NCBI RefSeq assembly: GCF_001310975.1
Contig: NZ_BAZY01000024.1
Span: forward strand, 1-35,839
DNA: 35,839 nt
DNA from: Thermoanaerobacter thermocopriae JCM 7501
GTDB taxonomy: Bacteria > Bacillota > Thermoanaerobacteria > Thermoanaerobacterales > Thermoanaerobacteraceae
Direction of reading: 5' to 3'
Each line of letters begins with the position of its first letter. Position 1 is the stretch's first letter. Under the pieces are notes generated by a model. It was not told where the DNA came from and searched no databases. It worked only from the letters and a program-made list of their open reading frames with translations. The position numbers were made by a program, and so were the translations under genes. Of this stretch, positions 15,887 to 23,691 are shown one piece after another.

Positions 15887-17162
15887 ATGCTATTGAAAGA
15901 AGGTAAAATAGGAAAGATTAAGTTAAAAAACAGACTAATTATGTTACCGACTGTTACAAATTTATCAAACGAAGGCTTTGTAAGCGAAAGAGAAGTGGAA
16001 TATTATAAAAGAAGGTCAAAAGGTGTTTCATTGGTCATTGTAGGTGCGAGTTACGTAAACAAATTAGGAAAATTTTTCATAAATCAAATTGGAATAGATG
16101 ACTATGATAAAATAGAAGGCCTTAAAAGATTATCGGAAGTCATACGTCAAAACGGTGCAAAAGCTGGTATTCAACTTGCAATGCACAATCCAAAATACAA
16201 GCCATCAGATTTTACAAAACAACAAATACGGCTGCAGACATACCTGCTGGTCCTCCGCCAATTACAGCTATATTTAAAGGTTTATCGGTCTTTACTTCAA
16301 ATTCCTTTTCTCTTCCTACCTCTGGATTAATCATACAAGAAACAGAAAGCCCTTTTTGAATGTATGCAATACACGCCTGATTGCAGTGAATGCAATACCT
16401 AATATCCTCTTCTTCTCCTTTTATCAACTTTTCAACTAAATCAGGGTCTCCTATGAAACCACGCGCTATCCCTATAAAATCAGCTATACCATCTTCTAAA
16501 ATTTTTTCCCAGTCGTAAACACTGCCCAGCTTATCAACTGCTATGACAGGTATAGTCACATTTTCTTTTATCCTCTTTACAACTCCAATCAAAGGCCTGT
16601 CCTCAATTCCCATAGGAGAAATATGATATTCCGATGTGAAGATACATCTCCCGATATATCTAAAGCATCAGCACCATAACCTTCAAGCAGTTTTGCAAAT
16701 CTTACACTCTCATCAATTGTAAAGCCTCCATCTGTAAAATCATTGCCATTAATCCCTGCAAATTACTGTCATGGTGGAGGACTTACTGGCCTTGAGACAG
16801 CCGAATACCTTGCTGAAAAAGGGAAAAATGTGACGGTTTTAGAGATAAAAGAAGAAGTTGGCGAAGGGATATACCCAATGGTTAAAAAACTGCTTTTAAA
16901 TAGATTAAAAGACCTGAAAGTGAATATAATCAAAAATGCTTTAATAAAAGAGATATCTGGCGGAAAACTTATGTATACCTCTAATGACACATATAAAGTG
17001 GTCAAAGTGGAGGATATAGTTTTAGCAGTTGGAAATTTACCTGATACTGAATTTGAGGAACTGAAAAATGAGGACAGATATTATTTCATTGGCGACTGCA
17101 AAACTGTTGCTTCTGCAGTAGAAGCGATAAGGGATGGAGCGGAGCTTTCACTAATTATATAG
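15887..17162 (+). pseudogene. Old-Yellow-Enzyme/2,4-dienoyl-CoA-reductase-type flavoenzyme gene with an inverted middle
   Basis: Plus strand 15887 to about 16222 encodes the N-terminus of an OYE-type TIM barrel (KIGKIKLKNRLIMLPTVTN, EREVEYYKRR, AGIQLAMHNPKYKPSD). About 16222-16757 reads only on the minus strand and holds the barrel's second half (GNDFTDGGFTIDES, YHISPMGIEDRP, ADFIGIARGFIGDPDLV), the Cys cluster YCIHCNQAC with a later Cys, and the FAD-binding VIGGGPAGMSAA. From about 16760 to 17162 the plus strand resumes with the NAD-binding GGGLTGLETAEYLAEKGK and the C-terminus (YYFIGDCKTVASAVEAIRDG). About 100 residues of barrel and much of the FAD domain are missing at the joints. There is also a one-base shift near 16637. 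GAAAGAGGTG precedes the start. No functional enzyme can be made. Confidence 0.85.
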
Positions 17163-17173
17163 AGGTGATTCAA

Positions 17174-17770
17174 ATGGTTATAAAAAGTGAGTATGTAGTT
17201 ATAAAAGGAAGAAAAATCTATTATTTAGAAATGGGTAAAGATGACAGTAAGGAGACGGTAATTTTATTACACGGAAAAAGGTACAACGCCTATGATTGGA
17301 TAAATTCAGGAATAGCTGAAAATTTATCTAATGAAGGGTTTAAGGTGATATGCCTCGAGCTTCCCGGATATGGTTCTTCTGAAGAGTGTGATTTGGAAAA
17401 GGAAGAGGTTTTATTAGAATTTGTAAAAAACTTAAATATATCTTCTTTTCATCTTGTAGCTCCCTCTTTTAGCGGGGAAATATCTATAAAATTTACTCTC
17501 AAATATGGCAATTTGCTTAAAAGTTTGACAATTGTGGACAGTATAAATGTAGATAAATACAAAGAAAAATTAAATGAAATATATGTGAAAACATTGATTG
17601 TATGGGGGAAGAAGGATGAAATTGCACCCTATGAATTTGCAGAGATATTAAAAAATAATATTAAAAACAGTACATTGTTTGTGTTTGAAAATTTGGGACA
17701 TACCTGTTATTTTGATGATGCAAAAAAGTTCTCTGAGGTGTTAATAAATTTTATAAAGGGCTTAAATTAA
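17174..17770 (+). CDS. Alpha/beta hydrolase, ABHD14-like
   Basis: The 198-residue protein carries the alpha/beta-hydrolase landmarks: oxyanion region ILLHGKRYNAYDW, LELPGYGSS, Asp148 in WGKKDEIAP and His176 in LGHTCYF. The nucleophile elbow is APSFSG with Ser98, not the common G-x-S-x-G. The P-S-x-S-G elbow, the LHG-x-R/K-x-x-x-x-x-W motif and the GH-x-C-Y motif resemble the ABHD14 family. A catalytic role is likely, the substrate unknown. ATG 17174 follows AGAGGTGATTCAA; the reductase ends 11 bases upstream, so the two were probably co-transcribed. A terminator follows. Confidence 0.8.
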   Translation: MVIKSEYVVIKGRKIYYLEMGKDDSKETVILLHGKRYNAYDWINSGIAENLSNEGFKVICLELPGYGSSEECDLEKEEVLLEFVKNLNISSFHLVAPSFSGEISIKFTLKYGNLLKSLTIVDSINVDKYKEKLNEIYVKTLIVWGKKDEIAPYEFAEILKNNIKNSTLFVFENLGHTCYFDDAKKFSEVLINFIKGLN

Positions 17771-17772
17771 AG

Positions 17773-17799
17773 AGGCTGTCTTTAGGATGGCCTTTTTTT
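17773..17799 (+). terminator. Terminator after the hydrolase gene
   Basis: AGGCTGTC (17773-17780) pairs with GATGGCCT (17786-17793) with two G-U pairs around a 5-base loop. A T7 tract follows. Confidence 0.8.
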
Positions 17800-17813
17800 A
17801 TGCCTTTAATATG

Positions 17814-17848
17814 TTGACAAATATAAAATTTTGTGTATAATGTATACA
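17814..17848 (+). promoter_or_regulatory. Promoter with palindromic operator for the ferredoxin gene
   Basis: TTGACA (17814-17819) and TATAAT (17836-17841) are 16 bases apart, a near-consensus sigma-A promoter. An inverted repeat TGTATA-ATG-TATACA (17834-17848) covers the -10 box and start region, a typical repressor position; GntR-type operators look like this. Confidence 0.75.
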
Positions 17849-17896
17849 TGATATCCTAAACAGAGGGGGAGTATTTTTTATAATGGAGGTAGAATC

Positions 17897-18112
17897 ATGA
17901 GAGTAGCAAGAATCAATGAAAATATATGCGACAGGTCACCTTTTTGTCCAGCAGCAATGAGTTGTAAATTTAAGGCTTTTAAAGTTACGTTTGGAGGGGC
18001 ATTTAGGATAAACATAAGTATTGATGAAGAAAAATGCACAGGGTGTGGTGTTTGTACGAGATATTGTCCTCACGGTGCAATTGAAATGGTTGAAAAAGAA
18101 AAAGCTTCATAA
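17897..18112 (+). CDS. Small 4Fe-4S ferredoxin-like protein
   Basis: The 71-residue protein has one standard 4Fe-4S motif, CTGCGVCTRYCP (C-x2-C-x2-C-x3-C-P), at about residues 49-60. An N-terminal cysteine group, CDRSPFCPAAMSC, follows C-x5-C-x5-C spacing, which is not the classic ferredoxin pattern and may bind a second, atypical cluster or another metal. It is expected to be a cytoplasmic electron carrier or a small redox sensor. ATG 17897 follows GGAGGTAGAATC. It is a single-gene unit with its own strong promoter and operator, and shares a terminator with the convergent M48 protease gene. Confidence 0.85.
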   Translation: MRVARINENICDRSPFCPAAMSCKFKAFKVTFGGAFRINISIDEEKCTGCGVCTRYCPHGAIEMVEKEKAS

Positions 18113-18140
18113 AAATAAGGCACACTTAAGTGCCTTATTT
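18113..18140. terminator. Shared convergent terminator
   Basis: AAATAAGGCAC (18113-18123) pairs with GTGCCTTATTT (18130-18140) around a 6-base loop; A and T runs on either side let it work in both directions. It overlaps the last codons of the M48 gene on the minus strand. Confidence 0.85.
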
Positions 18141-19367
18141 TACATTTACCTTTTCTACCAATTTAATCCTATGCATTGCAGAAGGATGAGAATAAAAAAA
18201 CCATTCTATAAAAGGTGGCGGAGCTACATCCGATAAGCTTTTTCTAGCAAGGTCAATTTGAAGTTTTATTACAGGTTCTTTATTATGAAGGTATTCTACA
18301 GATAATAAATCTGCTTGTTTTTCCATCTGCCTTGATATGTAATTTTGTATTGGGTTAGTATCAAAATTTATAAGCAGTACAAACAAATATATCATTGCTA
18401 AAACTGCAGGAGTCATTCTTTTACCATGAGGGAGAAATAAGCTTGAGTGAATTAAAATATTAAGAAAATATAGACTTATTACAAGTCCCACTATGCTTAT
18501 TAACATACTTTTTAATACGTGGTTTTCTTTCCAGTGTCCTGCTTCATGGGCTATAACTGCCTTTATGTCCTCTTCTGGATAATTTTTTAGTAGTGTATCA
18601 TACAATACAATCCTACTTGTCTTCCCAAATCCATAAAAGTAGGCGTTGGCAAGAGTAGTCCTTTTACTTGCATCCATTTCTTGAATCTTATCAATTTTTA
18701 TTCCTGCATTTTTTGATATTTCCTTTACCATGTTTATTATTTTTTGGTCTTTGATTGGGGTAAATTTATTAAATAAAGGTGCTATAAAAGTAGGATAGAC
18801 GTAAATTTGCACAAACATAACTATTGTTAGAAAAATGGCGGCACTTAACCACCAGTTATTAGGCCACTTGTTTAGAGCTGCAAATAAGAGCAATGCCCCT
18901 ATTGAGGAAAAGGTAAAATCTAAAGCCGCGCTTTTTAAATAGTCGTTCCACCAAGAAGCTATTGTCTGCACAGAAAATCCCCATTCTACTTGAACAGAAT
19001 GGCTTAAAAGGCTAAAGGGTAGAGATATTAACCTTAAAATTACCCATAAGGCAATGAAATATAAAAAGACATTCACATAGTATTTACCTGAAGCTAATTT
19101 TTCGGTATAGTATGAAAGCTTAATAGCATTATTCCCAAATACAAACCATATCAAAAAAATTGTTTTTGTCAAAAAGGAAGTTATGTAAATTAATCGATTT
19201 ATTCTATGATATTTTTGCGCTTTTGCTATTTCTGCAGGAGTAAAGTATTTGTAGACTTGATCAGATGTATTTCCTGGAAATAATGTATAATAAAGGTATA
19301 GAGTAGAGAAAATTGTGGTTATCAATATAAGTATTAGCCAAAATTTGTTGAATTTTATAAAAGCCAT
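18135..19367 (-). CDS. M48 family metalloprotease (Ste24/CAAX protease-like)
   Basis: A membrane zinc protease of about 410 residues. It has an N-terminal membrane segment, further segments in the first half, the zinc motif HEAGH at about residues 274-278, two more C-terminal membrane helices, and the third-ligand region SRQMEKQADLLS. DASKRTTLANAYFYGFGKT before the active site is typical of Ste24-type enzymes. The role is probably membrane-protein or peptide quality control. ATG 19367 lies 9 bases after AGGA; GTG 19385 is upstream but overlaps the ribosome site. It is divergent from the radical-SAM gene at 19493. Confidence 0.9.
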   Translation of the reverse strand: MAFIKFNKFWLILILITTIFSTLYLYYTLFPGNTSDQVYKYFTPAEIAKAQKYHRINRLIYITSFLTKTIFLIWFVFGNNAIKLSYYTEKLASGKYYVNVFLYFIALWVILRLISLPFSLLSHSVQVEWGFSVQTIASWWNDYLKSAALDFTFSSIGALLLFAALNKWPNNWWLSAAIFLTIVMFVQIYVYPTFIAPLFNKFTPIKDQKIINMVKEISKNAGIKIDKIQEMDASKRTTLANAYFYGFGKTSRIVLYDTLLKNYPEEDIKAVIAHEAGHWKENHVLKSMLISIVGLVISLYFLNILIHSSLFLPHGKRMTPAVLAMIYLFVLLINFDTNPIQNYISRQMEKQADLLSVEYLHNKEPVIKLQIDLARKSLSDVAPPPFIEWFFYSHPSAMHRIKLVEKVNVK

Positions 19368-19492
19368 AGTCTTCAATCCTTTCACAAAATTTTACTTAAC
19401 AATATTATATTACAATACGAAAATTATTTGCTTTTTTGTGCAAATGTTTATATTATATATTTGTAAAATGTAGTAAAATGCGAGGGATATAT

Positions 19493-21181
19493 ATGAGAAC
19501 ACTTCTTGTAGGAATCAATGCAAAATATTATCACACAAATCTTGCTATAAGAAATATAAGAAAGTTTTGTCATCCTTATGATATAGAGATTTTTGAAACT
19601 ACTATAAATGATAGTACAGATTTTATGCTAGAAAGTGTTGTTGAAAAGAAACCAGACGTAGTAGGTATATCTTGTTACATATGGAATATAGAAATAGCAT
19701 TAAATTTGGCTGAAAATATAAAAAAAATTCTTCCGAAGACAATATTAGTTTTAGGAGGGCCTGAAGCTTCTTATGATGTAGATTATCTTTTGTCAAAAGG
19801 CTTTGTAGATTACATAGTTTTGGGGGAAGGGGAAATTGCTTTTAAAGAATTACTGGAGGCGTTAGAAGGGAAAAGAAATATAAAAAATGTTTCAGGAATT
19901 AGTTACAAATTTAATGGACAAGTAATAATTCAACCGCAAAAAGATTATGTCAATTTAGATGAAATTCCCATATCTTATGAGGGAGAGGAAGACTTGAGCA
20001 ATAAACTTGCATATTATGAAACTTCAAGAGGCTGTCCTTTTAAATGTGCTTATTGTCTTTCTTCTATTGATAACAAGTTGAGATATGAAAGCATTGAAAA
20101 AGTGGAAAAAGATTTAAAATGGTTTGTGGATAAGGGAGTGAAAATATTAAAACTTATTGATAGGTCTTTTAATGCAAACAGAAAAAGGGCAAAGGAAATT
20201 TTAAACATTATGAAAAAAATAGGTGGAGATATTGTATTTCACTGCGAAGTTAACCCTGAGCTTGTAGATAAAGAGTTTATAGAAGAATTAAAAGGGTTGG
20301 AAAAAAGAATACAGTTTGAAGTAGGAATTCAGACTACAAATAAGAATAGCTTAAAAAAGATATCTCGTACTACTGCCGTTGAAAAATCCTTGAGAGGAAT
20401 AAAACTGCTTAAAGAGGCGGGAATAAAACTGCATGTAGATTTGATAGCGGGACTTCCTGAAGATAGCTTTAAAACTTTTAGTGAAGCTTTTGATGACGTG
20501 TATAATTTAAAACCTGATGAAATACAGCTGGGATTTTTAAAAGTTTTAAAAGGTACCCCTTTAAAGAGAAAAGTAGAGGAGTTTAATATAGTTTATAATA
20601 GCAAACCTCCATATGAGGTCTTATATACAAAGGATATTAGTTACCAAGAGTTAGTTATTTTAAAAGGTATAGCATTTCTTTTGAACAAATACTATAATTC
20701 CGGTAAATTTAAAAAAGCTCTTGAATATTTGGAGAATAACTTTAAAAGGCCGTTTGACTTTTATCTTGAATTTTATAAGTATTGGAAAGAAAACAAGCTA
20801 TTATATACAAATCATTCATTAAAAGCTTTATACGATATTTTGTATAAATTTTCTATTGAGACACTCGATGTTAATGAGGATTTAATAAAAGACATTATAA
20901 AATTTGATTTTTTGTATTTTAATGTTGCCAAAGATTTACCTGATTGTGTAAAAGAAAAATATGAGAAAGGTCAAGAAATTTTTAAAAAGTATCTTAAAGA
21001 TGAAAATTGGTTGAAAAGAAATCTTCCACAAGCTGTTGGACTTTCCAATCTTGAATTGTCAAAGAGAGTGACTTATGAATTTTTTAAACACGATGTGACA
21101 GCAGATTTTAAAAAAGAAAATTTAATAATAATTTTTCTTCATGGAGAAGAACAAACTTATTATGCAAAATTAATTTTGTGA
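19493..21181 (+). CDS. B12-binding-domain radical-SAM protein (DUF4080-type)
   Basis: The 562-residue protein has an N-terminal cobalamin-binding-like Rossmann domain (LLVGINAKYYHTNLAIRNIR through VVGISCYIW and LGGPEASYD). The radical-SAM core has C-x3-C-x2-C at Cys181, 185 and 188 in TSRGCPFKCAYCLSS, and AGLPEDSFKTF further on. The C-terminal part of about 200 residues fits the DUF4080 domain usual in this clade. Such proteins are annotated as B12-dependent radical-SAM enzymes, often presumed methylases; the substrate is unknown. ATG 19493 follows GCGAGGG; the ORF opens upstream at 19436 but without a ribosome site. It is monocistronic and divergent from the M48 protease. Confidence 0.85.
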   Translation: MRTLLVGINAKYYHTNLAIRNIRKFCHPYDIEIFETTINDSTDFMLESVVEKKPDVVGISCYIWNIEIALNLAENIKKILPKTILVLGGPEASYDVDYLLSKGFVDYIVLGEGEIAFKELLEALEGKRNIKNVSGISYKFNGQVIIQPQKDYVNLDEIPISYEGEEDLSNKLAYYETSRGCPFKCAYCLSSIDNKLRYESIEKVEKDLKWFVDKGVKILKLIDRSFNANRKRAKEILNIMKKIGGDIVFHCEVNPELVDKEFIEELKGLEKRIQFEVGIQTTNKNSLKKISRTTAVEKSLRGIKLLKEAGIKLHVDLIAGLPEDSFKTFSEAFDDVYNLKPDEIQLGFLKVLKGTPLKRKVEEFNIVYNSKPPYEVLYTKDISYQELVILKGIAFLLNKYYNSGKFKKALEYLENNFKRPFDFYLEFYKYWKENKLLYTNHSLKALYDILYKFSIETLDVNEDLIKDIIKFDFLYFNVAKDLPDCVKEKYEKGQEIFKKYLKDENWLKRNLPQAVGLSNLELSKRVTYEFFKHDVTADFKKENLIIIFLHGEEQTYYAKLIL

Positions 21182-21268
21182 ATTTGTTTTTAGAGGTAAA
21201 TTGGTTACTTTGATAAATCTTTTAGAAAAAAGGGAATAAATTTACGGAAAATATGAAAACACAATGTC

Positions 21269-21297
21269 GTGAAAATATCAGTTTTTTGTGATATAAT
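21269..21297 (+). promoter_or_regulatory. Extended -10 promoter for the macrodomain gene
   Basis: TGA-TATAAT (TATAAT at 21292-21297) is an extended -10 box. The -35 position 17 bases upstream reads GTGAAA, a weak match. Confidence 0.5.
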
Positions 21298-21334
21298 TTT
21301 AAGCGTAAATAAAAATTAAAATTAGGGTGATGAA

Positions 21335-21859
21335 ATGAAAGAGAGAATAAAATTAATAAAGGGGAATATTGTGGATCAAGAAGTAGATGCTATTGTGAAT
21401 GCTGCGAATTCTTCTTTGTCTGGAGGTGGTGGGGTAGACGGAGCTATTCATAGAGCGGGTGGCCCTTCTATCGCTGAGGAGTGCAGAGTTATAAGAGAAA
21501 AACAAGGGGGTTGTCCTACAGGTCATGCGGTTATAACTGGAGCAGGTAATTTAAAGGCTAAATATGTGATTCACGCTGTAGGACCTATTTGGAAAGGCGG
21601 CAATCATAATGAGGATAATTTATTAGCAAGTGCTTACATAGAAAGCCTTAAATTGGCGGATGAATACAATGTAAAAACTATAGCTTTTCCCTCTATAAGC
21701 ACAGGAGCTTACGGTTTTCCTATAGAAAGAGCGGCAAAAATAGCTTTAAGAGTAGTATCTGATTATCTTGAAGGTAGCGACATAAAGGAAGTGAGATTTA
21801 TACTTTTTAGCGATAAAGATTATGAAGTGTATTCAAAAGTCTATGAAGAACTGAGTTAA
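21335..21859 (+). CDS. Macrodomain protein, O-acetyl-ADP-ribose deacetylase-like
   Basis: A single macrodomain of 174 residues, the size of YmdB/TM0508-type proteins that bind ADP-ribose and hydrolyse O-acetyl-ADP-ribose or remove ADP-ribose from proteins. Visible motifs are [20 protein letters not shown] (adenine/distal-ribose binding with the catalytic Asn-Asp region), [22 protein letters not shown] and [11 protein letters not shown] (the phosphate-binding loop). GGGTGATGAA precedes the ATG. It has its own promoter and terminator and no linked NAD-consuming enzyme, so its cellular partner is not evident here. Confidence 0.9.
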   Translation: MKERIKLIKGNIVDQEVDAIVNAANSSLSGGGGVDGAIHRAGGPSIAEECRVIREKQGGCPTGHAVITGAGNLKAKYVIHAVGPIWKGGNHNEDNLLASAYIESLKLADEYNVKTIAFPSISTGAYGFPIERAAKIALRVVSDYLEGSDIKEVRFILFSDKDYEVYSKVYEELS

Positions 21860-21860
21860 A

Positions 21861-21891
21861 GAGAGATAGACCAACATACGGCCTATCTCTC
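21861..21891. terminator. Shared convergent terminator
   Basis: GAGAGATAG (21861-21869) pairs with CTATCTCTC (21883-21891), between the macrodomain gene and uppP on the opposite strand. Confidence 0.75.
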
Positions 21892-21894
21892 GAT

Positions 21895-22703
21895 TTATTT
21901 TACTATTTTTTGCGCTACCAGTAATATCATCAATACACCTACAACTAATCTATAATAAGCGAAAGGTTTTAAAGAGTGCCTGGTAAGATAAGATAAGAAT
22001 TTATCGACGACAAATAAAGCTGTTAAGAATGACATGATAAAGCCTACTGTCAGGGCTTCCCATTCCAATAAAGACATGGCGCTAAAGCCTTCAAAAGAGA
22101 AAAAATCGTTGCAGCAAACATTGTAGGTATTGCTAAAAAGAAGGAAAATTCCGCTGCAGCTTTAACTGACAATCCTGCGAGCATACCTCCCATTATAGTA
22201 GACGCCGACCGTGACATTCCTGGAAACAGGGACATAATTTGGGCTATGCCTATTAACAAAGATTTTTTTGTATCTACTTTGTCCATGTTGTCAATTTTAT
22301 ACCTTTTTCCGAAAGCATCTTCTATAACTATCATCATTATTGCACCTACGATAAGGGCAATTGCTACAGTGAAGGGCGAAAATAAATGCTCTTCAATGTA
22401 TTTGTGAGTAAGTAGTCCTATGACAGCTGCTGGTATAAAGGCTATAAAGATTTTGAACCACAAATTAAATCCCCAACTTCCGGGTTTCAAATTTTTAAGA
22501 GAAGCAAATATTTTTTTTCTGTAGTAGAATACAACTGCTAAGATAGCACCCAATTGAATGACGATTTCAAACATTGTGGCGAAGTTGCCTGTAAAATGTA
22601 TAAAGTTGCCTACGATGATGAGATGTCCTGTGGAAGAAATGGGTAAAAATTCAGTTAATCCTTCCACTATTCCCATTATAAAAGCTTTAATTAATAGTTC
22701 CAT
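21895..22703 (-). pseudogene. uppP: Undecaprenyl-diphosphate phosphatase (frameshifted)
   Basis: UppP/BacA recycles the C55 lipid carrier for cell-wall synthesis and gives bacitracin tolerance. The first frame carries both hallmark motifs, EGLTEFLPISSTGH and PGMSRSASTI, in a protein with about eight membrane segments. The end, MSLLEWEALTVGFIMSFLTA to VAQKIVK, lies in another frame. Adding one G beside the GG at 22088-22089 (forward CC) gives LLK-GFSAMSLLEWEA and a normal protein of about 269 residues. The start is best at ATG 22703, 7 bases after AAGGGG; ATG 22709 lies closer to it. The gene is normally needed unless a paralogue exists, so a base-call error is quite possible. Confidence 0.9.
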
Positions 22704-22849
22704 TACCATACCCCTTTGTCTTAAATTTTGTAACCTCTATTATTTTATATGATTAATAAAGACTAATCAATTAAAAAAATACAAATTTAATTATTTTTAA
22801 CTTGCGCAATATGATATAATTTAATCAAAATATGAGAGGTGATTGTATA

Positions 22850-23116
22850 GTGGTAGAAGGTACTTTTTCTTTTATTATTGCTATTTTAATCATAATTTTT
22901 ATTTTATGGATTTTAGGTAAATCTCTAAGGTTAATGTTAAAATTTGTACTAAATGCCTTAGTGGGTTTTGTGATGCTTTTATTTTTTAATTTTTTTGGTG
23001 TTCTATTTGGGGTTTACTTGCCTGTCAATATAATTACTTCATTCATTACAGGAGTTTTTGGAATAGCAGGTATAGTGATTTTGTTGATTCTTAAATATTT
23101 ATTCCATGTCATATAG
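22850..23116 (+). CDS. BofA-like small membrane protein (pro-sigma-K processing inhibitor family)
   Basis: The 88-residue protein has three membrane segments: FSFIIAILIIIFILWIL, a central one around FVMLLFFNFFGVLFGV, and a C-terminal one GIAGIVILLILKYLF. The pattern YLPVNIITSFITGVFGIAGI matches the conserved P-x-N...G-x-x-G-x-x-G region of BofA, which restrains SpoIVFB in the outer forespore membrane. GTG 22850 follows GAGAGGTG; ATG 22832 overlaps that site and is unlikely. An extended -10 TGATATAAT ends at 22820. No other sporulation gene is adjacent except sspI downstream. Confidence 0.75.
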   Translation: MVEGTFSFIIAILIIIFILWILGKSLRLMLKFVLNALVGFVMLLFFNFFGVLFGVYLPVNIITSFITGVFGIAGIVILLILKYLFHVI

Positions 23117-23120
23117 GGTT

Positions 23121-23140
23121 AAGTTCCTTCTCAGGAACTT
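23121..23140 (+). terminator. Hairpin after the BofA-like gene
   Basis: AAGTTCC (23121-23127) pairs with GGAACTT (23134-23140) over a 6-base loop, 5 bases after the stop. The T tract is poor, so this may be a weak terminator. Confidence 0.5.
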
Positions 23141-23162
23141 TCAGACTATAGACAAACTTCGG

Positions 23163-23370
23163 AAATAGGATATTTTGCAATCGGTGCGACTTGTGACAAA
23201 GCGATAACAAAACTTAATGAGACCGAGGGTGGAGGCAGGGCCGAAGCCAAGGATGGCGGAGGCGGGCACTAAGACAAGGAGGTCGAATGTGCGGAACCTG
23301 CGGAACCCGAGGGTCGAGTTTAGTTTTGTCGCTTTGGAACACCGGAGTGACGATGCAAAATATCCTATTT
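23163..23370. repeat. Nested long hairpin element, G+C- and purine-rich core
   Basis: The ends are a perfect 16-bp inverted repeat, AAATAGGATATTTTGC (23163-23178) and GCAAAATATCCTATTT (23355-23370). Moving inward, ATCG pairs with CGAT, CAAAGCGA with TCGCTTTG (23329-23336), ACAAAACT with AGTTTTGT (23322-23329, out of step with the former by two bases), and GACC.GAGGGT with the complement of ACCCGAGGGTC. The roughly 95-base centre contains GGAGGCAGGGCCGAAGCC, GATGGCGGAGGCGGGC and two CGGAACC-type repeats. It contrasts sharply with the A+T-rich surroundings. It has no coding potential I can support. It could be a structured RNA or a small palindromic mobile element. It fills the gap between the BofA-like gene and sspI. 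Confidence 0.8.
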
Positions 23371-23461
23371 AAAAAATTTTTTACTTTGTCAACAAACTGT
23401 TTTGTTTATTATTTTTTGTTTTGGGAATTATATTAGTGAATCTTACAATTGGAGGTATGTT

Positions 23462-23662
23462 ATGGACATAAAGAAAGCTGTGCTTGACAACTTAAAAGGA
23501 AAAACAAAAGAGGAAATCAAAGGGTTTATACAGGAGGTTGTTGACAGCAAAGAGGAAAATGCAATACCAGGATTGGGGGTGATTTTTGAGGCGACGTGGG
23601 AAAAAATGACCGATGAAGAAAAAGACAGTATGATGAATTTGATAATGAGAGGAATATCTTAA
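23462..23662 (+). CDS. sspI: Small acid-soluble spore protein, SspI-type
   Basis: The 66-residue protein fits SspI, a minor SASP made in the forespore: [20 protein letters not shown] at the N-terminus, then the diagnostic [20 protein letters not shown] and a short C-terminal helix. ATG 23462 follows GGAGGTATGTT; the upstream extension of the frame to 23402 lacks a ribosome site. A terminator follows within two bases of the stop. A sigma-G promoter is expected but I do not see a convincing one in the T-rich stretch after the hairpin element. Confidence 0.85.
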   Translation: MDIKKAVLDNLKGKTKEEIKGFIQEVVDSKEENAIPGLGVIFEATWEKMTDEEKDSMMNLIMRGIS

Positions 23663-23664
23663 AG

Positions 23665-23687
23665 GCCGAGGTTTAGTCCTCGGCTTT
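23665..23687. terminator. Terminator between sspI and the convergent permease
   Basis: GCCGAGG (23665-23671) pairs with CCTCGGC (23678-23684) with a 6-base loop, followed by TTT; the upstream AAA allows use from both sides. Confidence 0.8.
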
Positions 23688-23691
23688 GTAA

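Noticed and set aside
16208-16741. GATTTTACA / TGTAAAATC inverted pair as recombination sites of an invertible switch
   Set aside because: The minus-strand coding sequence of the reductase (GINGNDF) continues about 15 bases beyond the right copy, so the break lies outside it; flipping the segment would not restore the missing protein parts. The match reflects two D-F-T codon stretches.
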